The notes under the pieces were generated by a model, which searched no databases, was not told where the DNA came from, and saw nothing but the letters and a program-made list of their open reading frames with translations. From the NCBI RefSeq assembly GCF_905163445.1, contig NC_053191.1:1364001-1428000 (forward strand): DNA of 64,000 bases, given 5' to 3'. Position 1 is the first letter of the stretch, and each line of letters starts with the position of its first letter. Made by a program: the position numbers and the translations under genes. Shown in pieces: positions 40,445 through 49,431 of the stretch. The DNA comes from Pararge aegeria (taxonomy: Eukaryota; Arthropoda; Insecta; Lepidoptera; Nymphalidae).

Positions 40445-40650
40445 AAAAAGAAAATCATCTTTATCTTTGGAGAGATGAGAGCGGAGCGGCCTGCTTCCAG
40501 GCAACCTTGTCATTTAGAAATTCATCAACAGCATAGTAACTATGCTATAATAAATGTGTTTGTAAACGTATGCGTTAGTAGGTCACAATATTACCTGAGG
40601 AATCACATAGTAAAAGCATATTAAACTCCCTTCTTAACTATAATTACCTC
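40445..40650 (-). mobile_element. LINE-B C-terminus fragment
   Basis: GGAGAGATGAGAGCGGAGCG, GCAACCTTGTCATTTAGAAA, TTCATCAACAGCATAGTAAC: reversed polymerase C-terminus without the 3' UTR. Confidence 0.65.
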
Positions 40651-40829
40651 CCTTATGTCACCTATTCTTTATACAACGTATAAATGAAAACCGAAATATT
40701 ATGTGCTTTAGAGGTACATTATTTATTATCTGCGGGACTTGTCTGTGAAAGCGAAACGCTAATAGTTTTTGAGTAAACCACTGCAATAGTTTTTACTGAA
40801 AGAAATCAGTTACAGCCCTAACATCACAT

Positions 40830-40965
40830 GCACCTCCACGTCCACCAATCCGCACTGGGCCAGCGTGGTGGACTACAGCCTTAAACCCTTCTTATTGTGG
40901 GAGGAGACCCGTTCCCTGTAGTGGATCGGTAATGTGTTGATGTGATGATGATCATGAAGTTTGTC
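40830..40965 (+). mobile_element. SINE-2 3' half
   Basis: CCACCAATCCGCACTGGGCC, AGCGTGGTGGACTACAGCC, CTTATTGTGGGAGGAGACCC and a GATGTGATGATGATCATG end. Confidence 0.8.
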
Positions 40966-41792
40966 ATAAGTAAACACTTAAAATCTTTTAAAATAGTCTG
41001 TATTTACCATACAAAAAAATATGAAATCAAATAAATATGCTTTATTTACAGGGTTATTCCATTTGAAATATATTTATGCGCCCAACAACAATATTTCGTA
41101 ATTCGGTTACACGTTCGTGTTTTTTTTATAAATGAATAGTACAACTTTAGCTATATTAATAGGAACTTCGTTATAAGATGAAAAAACGGCAGAAATGGTT
41201 TGTATTCAGTACAACCTAAGGCGGCGTTCTGAATCAAATAAAGAATCAATAGGACGTCGAGCCCTAAACGTAATTGTAATATGACGCCACTTTCAATTGC
41301 CGCACTTGGTACCGACTACTGCTAAATGAGTTTGAATAACTTATTCAATTAGAAATCTATTTAGTTATTTATAGCAAAAAAAAATAAGTTATTCTTTATC
41401 ATATTCTAACTAAATGGTTATCCTTTCTACACGATTAATTAAAATAATCGTTATTTTTAAAAATTACAAAAGATATGTCTAGCAGAAATCTGATGTAGGT
41501 TTTACGTAACGCAGCATACTAAAATCGAATCCGGCCATGTCTAAACTGGCTTGTATGGACTTGGTGCCACTGCCTACTGTATGTTAGCGTAGCTGCGATG
41601 TCGTGCCATTAACAATACGCCGGGCCCAGCTAATCAGTTGACAACAATCTCTCCTCCGTGCAGTCGGTAAACAATACATTATGTATTGCGCGCTATCCTT
41701 AACCGTCACGACAGACCATTCTTACGGTGAAAATGCTTATATACCACCCAGTACCCGCCCAGCATGAAAAGTCCTGGTGACGATTCGATTCG
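40966..41792. other. Mostly unassigned
   Basis: About 830 bp. A block at 41,048-41,100 (TACAGGGTTATTCCATTTGA, AATATATTTATG) resembles 45,366-45,420 (ACAGGGTGATTCCTTCTGA), a possible minor repeat pair. Nothing else is seen. Confidence 0.35.
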
Positions 41793-41976
41793 ATAGAGGT
41801 TATAATATGTGTTTAATTTTGCCCAAACTTTGTGTAAATCTGATGAATGTGGTTGGAGATAGAGGACAAAATCATTTAAGCTTTAGCGATACTGAATACT
41901 TTTTTTTTTAGAACTACAACTAAATGCCACATCAAAAAACCAAATCAAACGAAGACGAAGTCGCGGGCAACAGCTA
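41793..41976 (+). mobile_element. Helitron-like 3' half
   Basis: ATAGAGGTTATAATATGTG, TTTTGCCCAAACTTTGTG and GTTGGAGATAGAGGACAAAA, ending GAAGTCGCGGGCAACAGCTA. The 3' end of the subfamily at 6,549-6,974; the 5' half is absent. Confidence 0.65.
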
Positions 41977-42047
41977 TGGCAATAACACATCGCCAAACAC
42001 AATAACACATCGCAACTTTTATAAGCTTTTATTAAATGAGATTAAAT

Positions 42048-42260
42048 ACATATTAAAATTAAAATATGCTTTATTCATGTAGGCCTATCACTGCACTTAT
42101 GAAGCGTTCATACATATGTGTTTCCATAATTGTGAGGTGATGGTGAAAACTACTTCTGCTAACTTAAACCTAAAGCTCCGACGACTAAGAGCCCACAACA
42201 AATTTAGCCGGGTATTTTTTTGTTATCACTCTCACAGTCAGCTATGAAGTTAGAGCAATT
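42048..42260 (-). mobile_element. LINE-A 3' end fragment
   Basis: ATTAAAATATGCTTTATTCA, TGTAGGCCTATCACTGCACT, TATGAAGCGTTCATACATAT and AATTTAGCCGGGTATTTTTT: reversed tail. Confidence 0.7.
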
Positions 42261-42479
42261 CTCACTCAAGCTTATTTATCGTTTAACTGATCCTTAATTG
42301 TAAAATGACAATCTTCTTTAAGCTAACATTGTTTGGACTTATGCAAAGGTAAATAAATCTACCTGACTTGCACAAACTACTTAGCTTACTAGCTATTGTC
42401 CGCATTCTTTGTCCTATGGGGAGATAATGAACGTGTCCACCTGCTAAAGCACGGGAACATAGCATAGGAATAGTATATC

Positions 42480-42672
42480 CCCGTTTATTATTACACATAT
42501 TTTATTCAGATTTTATTTCCACTTGTGCGCCAGTGCTAGGAGAGTTAATAAAGCTGTGGGAGTGGAAACATTTTTATCCTTTCCCCGGAGATATAATTGT
42601 CTCCTGCCCATGCTAGCCGTAGAGGTGAGATTGCAGTCAAGGGCTAACTTGTAGTGGAATAAAAAAAAAGAA
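42480..42672 (-). repeat. R4 repeat (inverted) joined to a SINE-3 tail
   Basis: CCCCGTTTATTATTACACAT, GAGAGTTAATAAAGCTGTGG and TTTCCCCGGAGATATAATTG are R4 in reverse to about 42,610. It is followed by a plus-strand SINE-3 end (GAGGTGAGATTGCAGTCAAG, GGCTAACTTGTAGTGG) to 42,672. Confidence 0.6.
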
Positions 42673-42695
42673 CCTGAGGTGTTAAACCTTCATTC

Positions 42696-42960
42696 GACGG
42701 CCGAGTGGCGCAGTGGGCAGCGACCCTGCTTTCTGAGTCCAAGGTCGTGGGTTCGATTCCCACAACTGGAAAAATGTTTGTGTGATGAACATGAATGTTT
42801 TTCCGTGTCTGGGTGTTTATTTGTATATTATAAGTATTTATGTGTATTATATTCATAAAAAAATAGTCAGCAGCTATCTCAGTACCCATAACACAAGCTA
42901 CGCTTACTTTGGGGCTAGATGGCGATGTGTGTATTGTCGTAGTATATTTATTTATTTGTA
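42696..42960 (+). mobile_element. SINE-1, best-preserved full-length copy
   Basis: Head GACGGCCGAGTGGCGCAGTG (A box), AGCGACCCTGCTTTCTGAGT, GTGGGTTCGATTCCCACAAC (B box). The body has TGTGATGAACATGAATG, GTGTCTGGGTGTTTATTTG, TACCCATAACACAAGCTACG and CTTTGGGGCTAGATGGCGAT, then TATTTATTTATTTG. Both internal polymerase III promoter boxes look intact. A SINE-2 scrap follows (42,966-43,016). Confidence 0.9.
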
Positions 42961-43174
42961 CGTTTATCATCATCATATCAACTCCGATTTAGGGCTCGGA
43001 TGTCCTTCCACAGTGAGTAAATTAAACCTTATTGTGCCTGTAATTACATCGGCAACCACGTCCTTCAGACCGGAAGATTGCGATGCTTGGCAGAAATAAG
43101 CGTGGCAGTAGTAATTCCCCAGACGAGCTCTGACAAAAAAAAAGGTCTACTACAACTAGTAGATATATTAAGTA

Positions 43175-43634
43175 CTAGCTATTGCCCGCGACTTCGTCTG
43201 CGTTTGATTTTGTTTTTTGATGTATTCGATGCATTCAATTTAGTTTTAGTTCTAAGAAAATTTAAAGTATTCAGTATCGCCAAGCCTTAAAATAGGGGTT
43301 TGCTGCTGTCCGCTGAGGAGTTCTGTCCTCTATCTCCAACCACATTCATCAGACTAACACAAAGTTTGGGCAAAGTTAAACACATATTATAACCTCTATG
43401 GTACAAAAATAATTATTTAGATCGGTTATAATTTGTCGGAGTTATAGTCTAAAATCGTCAAATACTTTCATCCCCTCTCCCAAAGGAACCGAGCCTAATG
43501 TCGGGATAAAAAGTATCCTTTATTACTCCTAACAATTCCAAGAATATATGTACAAAGTTTCATGAGGATCGGTTAAGTAGTTTTTGCGTGCGTAACAAAC
43601 AAACTTACATTGACATTTATAATATTAGAAGGGA
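43175..43634 (-). mobile_element. Helitron-like element, near full length
   Basis: On the minus strand it starts at about 43,634 with CTTCTAATATTATAAATGTC and ends CGAAGTCGCGGGCAATAGCTAG at 43,175. Between are the complements of GAGGATCGGTTAAGTAGTTT and AACCTCTATGGTACAAAAAT. It is collinear with 6,549-6,974 and holds no Rep/helicase gene. Confidence 0.75.
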
Positions 43635-44261
43635 AGTAGGGATTCAGCGCATTTCCTTCCAAGATATCGAATTCCATGAGTACGGCCATTTTGTATCAGT
43701 TAATAATTTAAAAAAATACACTTGTTTTTCATACTCTATCACATTAATAGAAATCGGAATTTCACGCCTGTTTCACAAACCTACAAAAAAAATTCGATTT
43801 GCTAATTTATAATCATTCTAAAACGGCACCGCTGCGGCAATATTATAAATCTCTTTGGCGTATCTATGTATATTATACCTTATTTACATACTTATAAGCC
43901 TAATAGTCGAAGAGCTGGCGAACGATTTAAACGTGAAGTATATAATAGAATGCCACATAGGCTCAATAAAACTAAATCGTCTGTGGTAATCAAGTGATTG
44001 TAATTTTCAGGAGACTATGACCTTATTTATAAACTCTCAACCAGCGATCAAGCGTCTTTCATAAGTTGCTATACAGTTTTACAGATTGTCGTCAGTAAAG
44101 CCGTATGTATATATCGATGGTTCGCCAGCTGATGTTCGTAGACCCCGTAAAGCAACGTTGATCATGGTTAATAAACATCTGGGCGTAAGTCCGATTTGTC
44201 TTTTACCTTTTCTCTGTGCCTCTAGAGTACCTTTGTCTGCCCCAGTTATTGACATACCCAG
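43635..44261. other. Nothing recognised
   Basis: About 630 bp; a 74-codon ORF that starts inside the Helitron is not supported as a gene. Confidence 0.4.
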
Positions 44262-44440
44262 CTAGTACTCTTATTATTATTTGTCTTATTCCCGCATCTT
44301 TCTTATTTCCCGGGACAAAAGGTAGCCTATATTATTTTCCATGTCAAAGGCTACATGAATGCCAAATTTCATTCAAATCCGTTCAGCCGTGTTTTTGTGA
44401 TTGAGTAACAAACATCACATTTATAATATTAGTAGGATTG
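44262..44440 (-). mobile_element. Helitron-like element, internally deleted
   Basis: CTAGTACTCTTATTATT at the left (CTAG 3' end on the minus strand), AAATTTCATTCAAATCCGTT and CACATTTATAATATTAGTAG at the right. A different subfamily from 43,175-43,634. Confidence 0.6.
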
Positions 44441-44996
44441 TATTATTAATGGTTTGTTTCGGTTTAAAGATAGGGCTTATAGATTAAAATCGTTATTAGA
44501 ATAGCCATGTTATGAGTTAAGCGACTCCGAAATCATAATGTAAAAATTATCATAATGTCTTTATTGAATGTAGCTAATAAAAATAATAGAGATATTGACA
44601 TTATTTTAATATTAAATATAGGTAAGTATGCATTTTAGTATTGCTTATCTGGATAGTAAAATAAAAAAGTCACACGTTTTGCTCGAAGAAAGGCTTTAGG
44701 ATCGTAATTTGCGTAATCTTACTGTAAACAAACAACGAAACCTTTTAAAATAATTATTTAAATTAAAGGAATTCCCTGGTAAAGCATTTTACAAAGATTA
44801 AGCTGTATAAACACTGTGTAAAAATCGATCACTAGCTCTTAGTGTTTAATATATAGCCGGTATTGGTGGCATATTTCCGAGCTGTGTCGGTTGATGCGGG
44901 CGACGGCGCGTGACACGGCGGAATGTGAGCAATAAACGATCAAACGATTTTGTTACTTGGACGGCGAACACTATTTAGGTGCAATATGGGCTATTA
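44441..44996. other. Nothing recognised; CpG patch at 44,880-44,920
   Basis: GCGGGCGACGGCGCGTGACA at about 44,897 stands out by GC but has no ORF or splice signal attached. Confidence 0.35.
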
Positions 44997-45120
44997 CATA
45001 TACCCCAGTTTTTTTACCTAACGACGTACATGGTAATGCCTAAACAAAGAAGATTCCTAGGCATACATTTACCTTTCACCGATCTTCACTACGCAACTCA
45101 TGTAACCCAACTTTTCTATG
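44997..45120. mobile_element. MITE with GTTTTCAC-type end, partial copy 3
   Basis: TACCCCAGTTTTTTTACCTA, GGTAATGCCTAAACAAAG and GATTCCTAGGCATACATTTA parallel the left half of the MITE at 4,659 and 19,864. The right terminus is not found. Confidence 0.45.
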
Positions 45121-46299
45121 ATTACACAATATGTGGTGTTATTTGTATGTTTCATTATGATATTTTTGATTTTACGCATGGATTTAAGGTTTTTAAAAAA
45201 AAAAGTAACCTTTTATTATTGTTTATTGATGAAAGAGTTAAAAGTTCCTGGGACTCCGACATTTTATTTAATATTCACTATTTCATTTTATATTCTATAT
45301 TTTAAAATTCATTAATATCATTTGTACATTTTATACATATTTTCTTCTTTTGATTAAATATTTTTACAGGGTGATTCCTTCTGAAATATACTTATGCAAC
45401 CTTCAACAGTTTTTATTGGTGTATATACCGCTGATATCTAGAAATATAATATCTATAAAATATAGGCGTTTTTTAATAAAGAAAAACACAATATCTTTAA
45501 ATCATTCGAACCTACAAATATCACCATAATAAGGTAGCCCACCCAAAGGCATTGCTAATCTTAAGACATTACGGATAATTTTAGTATCGCAAAACAATTA
45601 TTTATGGTCTTTAGTCTGTAATTTATTATGACCGTGCAAACGTGGAGTCGTATACAGCAAGTGGAACCGATTCGATCGTAATAAATTTTTATCCGTTTGT
45701 GACAGAGCGCAGCGATAGGAAAAAAAAAATTAGCAATAACTTATATGGATACGGAAATTTTGTTCGGATACTCTCCTAATATTAGGTATACTCTTTGGAA
45801 GTCTATCCTTTATGGTCGATCGTGGTTGTAAGAAATATGCTGGAAGTTGTTTTATTAAAGTTAAGATAAAAGTGAATTTAATAAAGAGATTTATTTTTAT
45901 AATGTTGAGTAAAAGTCAGCAATGCGGGGAAGAAAGATTAAGTTTCGGTTCCCATTACTTTCTTTCATGTTATTTCTATCACATGGTGGTAAAAAATGGT
46001 GAATTTTAGAATTTTAGGTCACATGTTCTAAAATAATTAGCTTTTAAGGAAAATGAAATTATAGCGACATGTCTACACTAGACTTTGGAAAGATTTAGGG
46101 GTAAAAGGTTGGCTCTGGAGGTACTATTCCAGGTAAGTAATAGCGGAATACATTTGTGTGGGGAATATTTCCCATACTATTCTCATAAGAATAATGAATA
46201 AAATTATACTAAAAAAAAAACCGGCCTCCCTTAAGTGAAGTCGAAGTCCTACTCACTGGGCTAATCCTCCTGGGTCCTATCACCGATTACCGGCATTTT
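45121..46299. other. AT-rich, nothing recognised
   Basis: About 1.2 kb of AT-rich sequence with an overlapping 108-codon ORF (44,979-45,305) lacking recognisable motifs. Confidence 0.4.
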
Positions 46300-46615
46300 A
46301 TTTTTTATGTCACTACAAGTTAGCCCTTGACTGCAATCTCACCTGGTGGTAAGAGAATGCAGTCTAAGATGGTAGCGGGCTAACCTGTTAGGGAGTATAA
46401 TAGTCATACTCCTAATAGGTTTCTACGCGACATGACACCGGAACACTAAATCCCTTAGCGGCACGTCTTTCTCGGTAGGGTACCACCCTACCAGACCAGA
46501 CCAGACCAGACCAGACCAGAGAAAATTCAGAAACTCTAATTGCTCCTGCCGGGAATCGAACCCGCGACCTCCTATTTAATTCACAGCGCTCACCGCTGCG
46601 CCAGAAAGGTCGTCA
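46300..46615 (-). mobile_element. SINE-3 copy, full length, with internal (CCAGA)6
   Basis: Read on the minus strand the head is GACCTTTCTGGCGCAGCGGT (A box) and GTCGCGGGTTCGATTCCCGG (B box). The body follows, and the 3' end is GAGATTGCAGTCAAGGGCTA then ACTTGTAGTGA. Six CCAGA units (46,491-46,520) are a local expansion of the ACCAGA motif of the family. Both pol III boxes look intact. Confidence 0.8.
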
Positions 46616-46879
46616 ATTCCGATATGTGGACATTAATAACAGCGGTTTGTTTGAAATAAAACACTTACCTATTCCAAGGTGCACTCGGCGTTAGGCGATC
46701 TCAGTTGATATTATAATCGACCCAACGATCTTTGTGGTTAATGTATCTGATTATAAATACATTATCCAATCATGTACGCTATTTATATACATGTTGTTTC
46801 ACATAGTGCTTTTAAAGTGATTAGATTATAGGTAATAAATAGCAGGGCATGACATTTTTGATTAATTAACAATATTGTA

Positions 46880-47475
46880 CATAGCCGAAGCCGTAATGGG
46901 CGGGGCACATATTCAAAAATTCAAATTCAAAATTCATTTATTTCAAGTAGGCCTAATATAAGCACTTTTGAAACGTCAAGTCTGTCTATTTGTAGTGACT
47001 CTACCACAGGTTCGGAAGGCAGATTCTACCGAGAAGAAGCCGGCAAGAAACTCAGCAATTGCTCTTTTCCAACAGCAACAATTTACATTTTACATTAAAA
47101 CATTCATTTTTCTATCTTGTAAGAACTGAAAGCGGTGCCGGATGCTTCCAAGCAACCTTGTCATTAAGAAATTCTTCAATTGTACAGTAACCTTACTGTA
47201 ATAAATGTGTTTTAACATATTCTTTAAACTCATGCATTGGTAGGTCCAAAATAACAGCTCGGAGAACCGACGGACGTTGGGGTCTTACGGTGATTGAATG
47301 GCGACCCCGCAGCTTAGGTCGGCCGCCAACGAGGTGGACAGACGACATCAGGCGGGTCGCTGGGAGCCGCTGGAGGCAAGCGGCCCAGGACCGTGGATTG
47401 TGGAACTTCATACAAAAGACCTATGTCCAGCAGTGGACGTCAATTGATTGAATTGAAGATGATGATGATGATTGT
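46880..47475 (+). pseudogene. RTE-type LINE C-terminus interrupted by a LINE-B tail
   Basis: The RTE frame (WAGHI, from GTAATGGGCGGGGCACATA) stops at about 46,915 and resumes at 47,257 (RRTDGRWGLTVIEWRPRSL, RWTDDIRRVAGSRWRQAAQD, RGLWNFIQKTYVQQW). It ends at about 47,455 with a GAT-repeat tail (GAAGATGATGATGATG). The 3' tail type and protein motif match 35,815-36,180. Confidence 0.8.
46916..47256 (-). mobile_element. LINE-B 3' fragment nested in the RTE copy
   Basis: TCAAAATTCATTTATTTCAAG, GGCACATTCAAAAATTC at the left junction, GACTCTACCACAGGTTCGGA, GAGAAGAAGCCGGCAAGAAA and CATGCATTGGTAGGTCCAAA. It is a 5'-truncated LINE-B whose TGAATTT tail faces the left junction. Confidence 0.85.
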
Positions 47476-47675
47476 ACAGTGTACACATCTGTTTTCCACG
47501 ACTTTGTCCGCGTTTGTTTATTGTTTTTGTCTGTGCGAACCATCTATTTTTACCCGACTGCGAAAGAAGGAGGGTCATGTATGTATGTATTTACGTATGT
47601 ATATTTCCTTGGCACGCCCTAGAACCTAAGCGGATTGTAGTATTTTTGCGTGAGTGGTGTCAGTAGATTGTTTTT

Positions 47676-48095
47676 GACGTGACAACGTCTTATAATTCGA
47701 TGGAGCCGGCTGCACGCACGAAAAAACATGAAGTATGCGGCGTTACCTCGCTCTGAGGCGTTCCATTCAAGGCTTGAAGTGCAAGCGAGAGCGCGGAACG
47801 AGCGACAAAGAGGCACAGTCGGCCTCCGCGTTCGACATCTGTCTCTCTCCTACTTGAGTGAGCGATGCGTCCGCGTGGACAGCTTCTATACAATAATACA
47901 TTTAATTGTTTTCGGCAAGGATGAAGTGCAGTGAAAAGTGAATGTGGTGTCAATTGTTTATAGCAACAATAGTATCTATCAAACAAATAAAATTAAAAAT
48001 TTCTTTTGAAATATGCAACCATTCCATCAGTATTATATATACCTACGATGTTGTCACGTTCAACTATCGTCAGTAAGCCGACTTTACAGACAACC
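47676..48095 (+). repeat. Conserved GC-rich repeat, copy 1
   Basis: About 420 bp. It opens GACGTGACAACGTCTTATAA and continues CGATGGAGCCGGCTGCACGC, CGTTACCTCGCTCTGAGGCG, GCGAGAGCGCGGAACGAGCG and GCGTTCGACATCTGTCTCTC. It ends GATGTTGTCACGTTCAACTA, then GTCAGTAAGCCGACTTTACA. ACGTGACAAC and GTTGTCACGT near the ends are inverted, so it may be a DNA element. The shared GC-rich core (about 190 bp) differs from the copy at 59.92-60.22 kb at only about three positions. Short ORFs run on both strands, but none has a recognisable motif. Confidence 0.75.
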
Positions 48096-48509
48096 AATTT
48101 TTTTGGTGAAAAAGACACTGGGTGCATCAAAATTAAAAAAAAAATCCCGATTTTAGTTGGCAGTGCGTAGTAGAAGGCATAATACGCTCACTTCTCATTA
48201 ATTTGGTCGGTGATATTGGTAGAGCAATAAAAAACTCGGAGTGAGCTGTGAGAAGATGCCTCCGACTGCTTGAATTGAACAATGATTATTCACCACCAAT
48301 AATAAAAAATTTAAATTAAAATCTTGTTTCTTTCCAGTTTTTCAATGAGCCTAATAAAGATGGTCGATATTGAATTTGATCGCTTTTTTTTTTTTTTTTT
48401 TTATTAATAATGTCTGTCTAACAAATTTTCATCTCCGGGGAAAGGAGAAAATTGTATCTTCTCCCACAATTTGTCTTTATCATGTTAATTGCGGTGGAAT
48501 TAATAAAAA
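48096..48509. other. Mostly unassigned; small R4 scrap
   Basis: An R4-like piece (TTCATCTCCGGGGAAAGGAG, 48,428-48,480) and a poly-T run (48,386-48,402). Nothing else seen. Confidence 0.4.
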
Positions 48510-48670
48510 AAAAGTGTGTGCACTTACGTACACGCGTTGGAAGTTATACTTCTTTGTAAGATAAGATAAATATCTTTTCAAAAATTTTATTTCGCCTTAT
48601 TCTAAAAAGCCACTGACTATAGAAAAAAGATATTAATTACATTGAAAGTTTTATTATAACGCATTATAAA
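48510..48670. repeat. R7 dispersed repeat, copy 2
   Basis: AAAGTGTGTGCACTTACGTA, CACGCGTTGGAAGTTATACT, and GAAAGTTTTATTATAACGCA; collinear with 2,291-2,470. Confidence 0.65.
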
Positions 48671-48891
48671 AATATCTATTTAAATATCACAAAAAAAACA
48701 ATTCTACATACTTAAAGAAATAGACATAATATGTTTAACTAAATTTGGAATACTAATAGACTCATTATCGGACAACCAAGTTTCACAGTTTTATTTTTGT
48801 AGAATGGAATGAATTAAATCACCGGAATGAGCCCGCAGACTTTGACAATTGAAAGTGTATATATCAAACCTTACCTACCCTACCTTACTTC

Positions 48892-49070
48892 TTACCCGGC
48901 TAAGTTTGTTGTGGGCTCTTCTTAGACTAGGGCGCGTTTGGAACCCTCGTAGCTTTAGATTTAAGTTGGCGAACGAAGTTATCACCATCCCGTTACAATT
49001 ATGTAAACAAATATGTATGAACGCTTCCTACATGAATAAAGAAATTTTGAATTTGAATTTTGAATTCTTA
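48892..49070 (+). mobile_element. LINE-A 3' UTR and tail
   Basis: CCCGGCTAAGTTTGTTGTGG, GGGCGCGTTTGGAACCCTCG, GGCGAACGAAGTTATCACCA and AATAAAGAAATTTTGAATTTG. Lies about 280 bp before the composite element that holds the long LINE-A. Confidence 0.8.
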
Positions 49071-49361
49071 TAGCTAACTTCAGGGTGTCGGTATTTTGTG
49101 ACGGTGTGCGCGCGCATCGTAACAATTCACTCTCATAATTTTTCCCTAACGCGCCAAAAGAAGTATAACTTCAAAAACAGTCTAACCACTGCGTCGCGGC
49201 CGACGAAGTCAAATTATATTAACTGTGCGCACGCAAAACGATTCAGTACCTGGTACTTATTAACAAGCGTGCATGCTAAGTAGGCAGCGTCCGCATTCAT
49301 TAATAAGGGGAAAGGATATTATAATAATAACAATCTCTTTATTTCAGGCAAAGCCCATATT

Positions 49362-49431
49362 TTGGATAGAAGCAGGCGTTACTTTGCGGAAATCCATGAT
49401 ATATTATCGGAAATAAGCTTAGTTTGCTATA
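49362..49431 (+). mobile_element. IR-1 element, left part (split by LINE-A)
   Basis: TTGGATAGAAGCAGGCGTTA, CTTTGCGGAAATCCATGATA, TATTATCGGAAATAAGCTTA, GTTTGCTATA. The same order, diverged, occurs at 5,978-6,030 in another IR-1 copy. The sequence is resumed after the LINE at 52,364. A direct repeat AAAGCCCATATT at 49,350-49,361 and 52,624-52,635 flanks the whole composite. Confidence 0.75.

Noticed and set aside
43588..43812. 74-codon plus ORF
   Set aside because: It starts inside a Helitron end and runs into unique AT-rich sequence; no support.
47860..47885. A conserved miRNA-like string in the GC-rich repeat
   Set aside because: A stretch (TACTTGAGTGAGCG) resembles part of an insect miRNA by eye, but there is no hairpin around it and it lies in a repeat.
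47690..47986. 98-codon minus ORF in the GC-rich repeat
   Set aside because: The frame is not kept across the second copy and shows no motif; the repeat looks non-coding.
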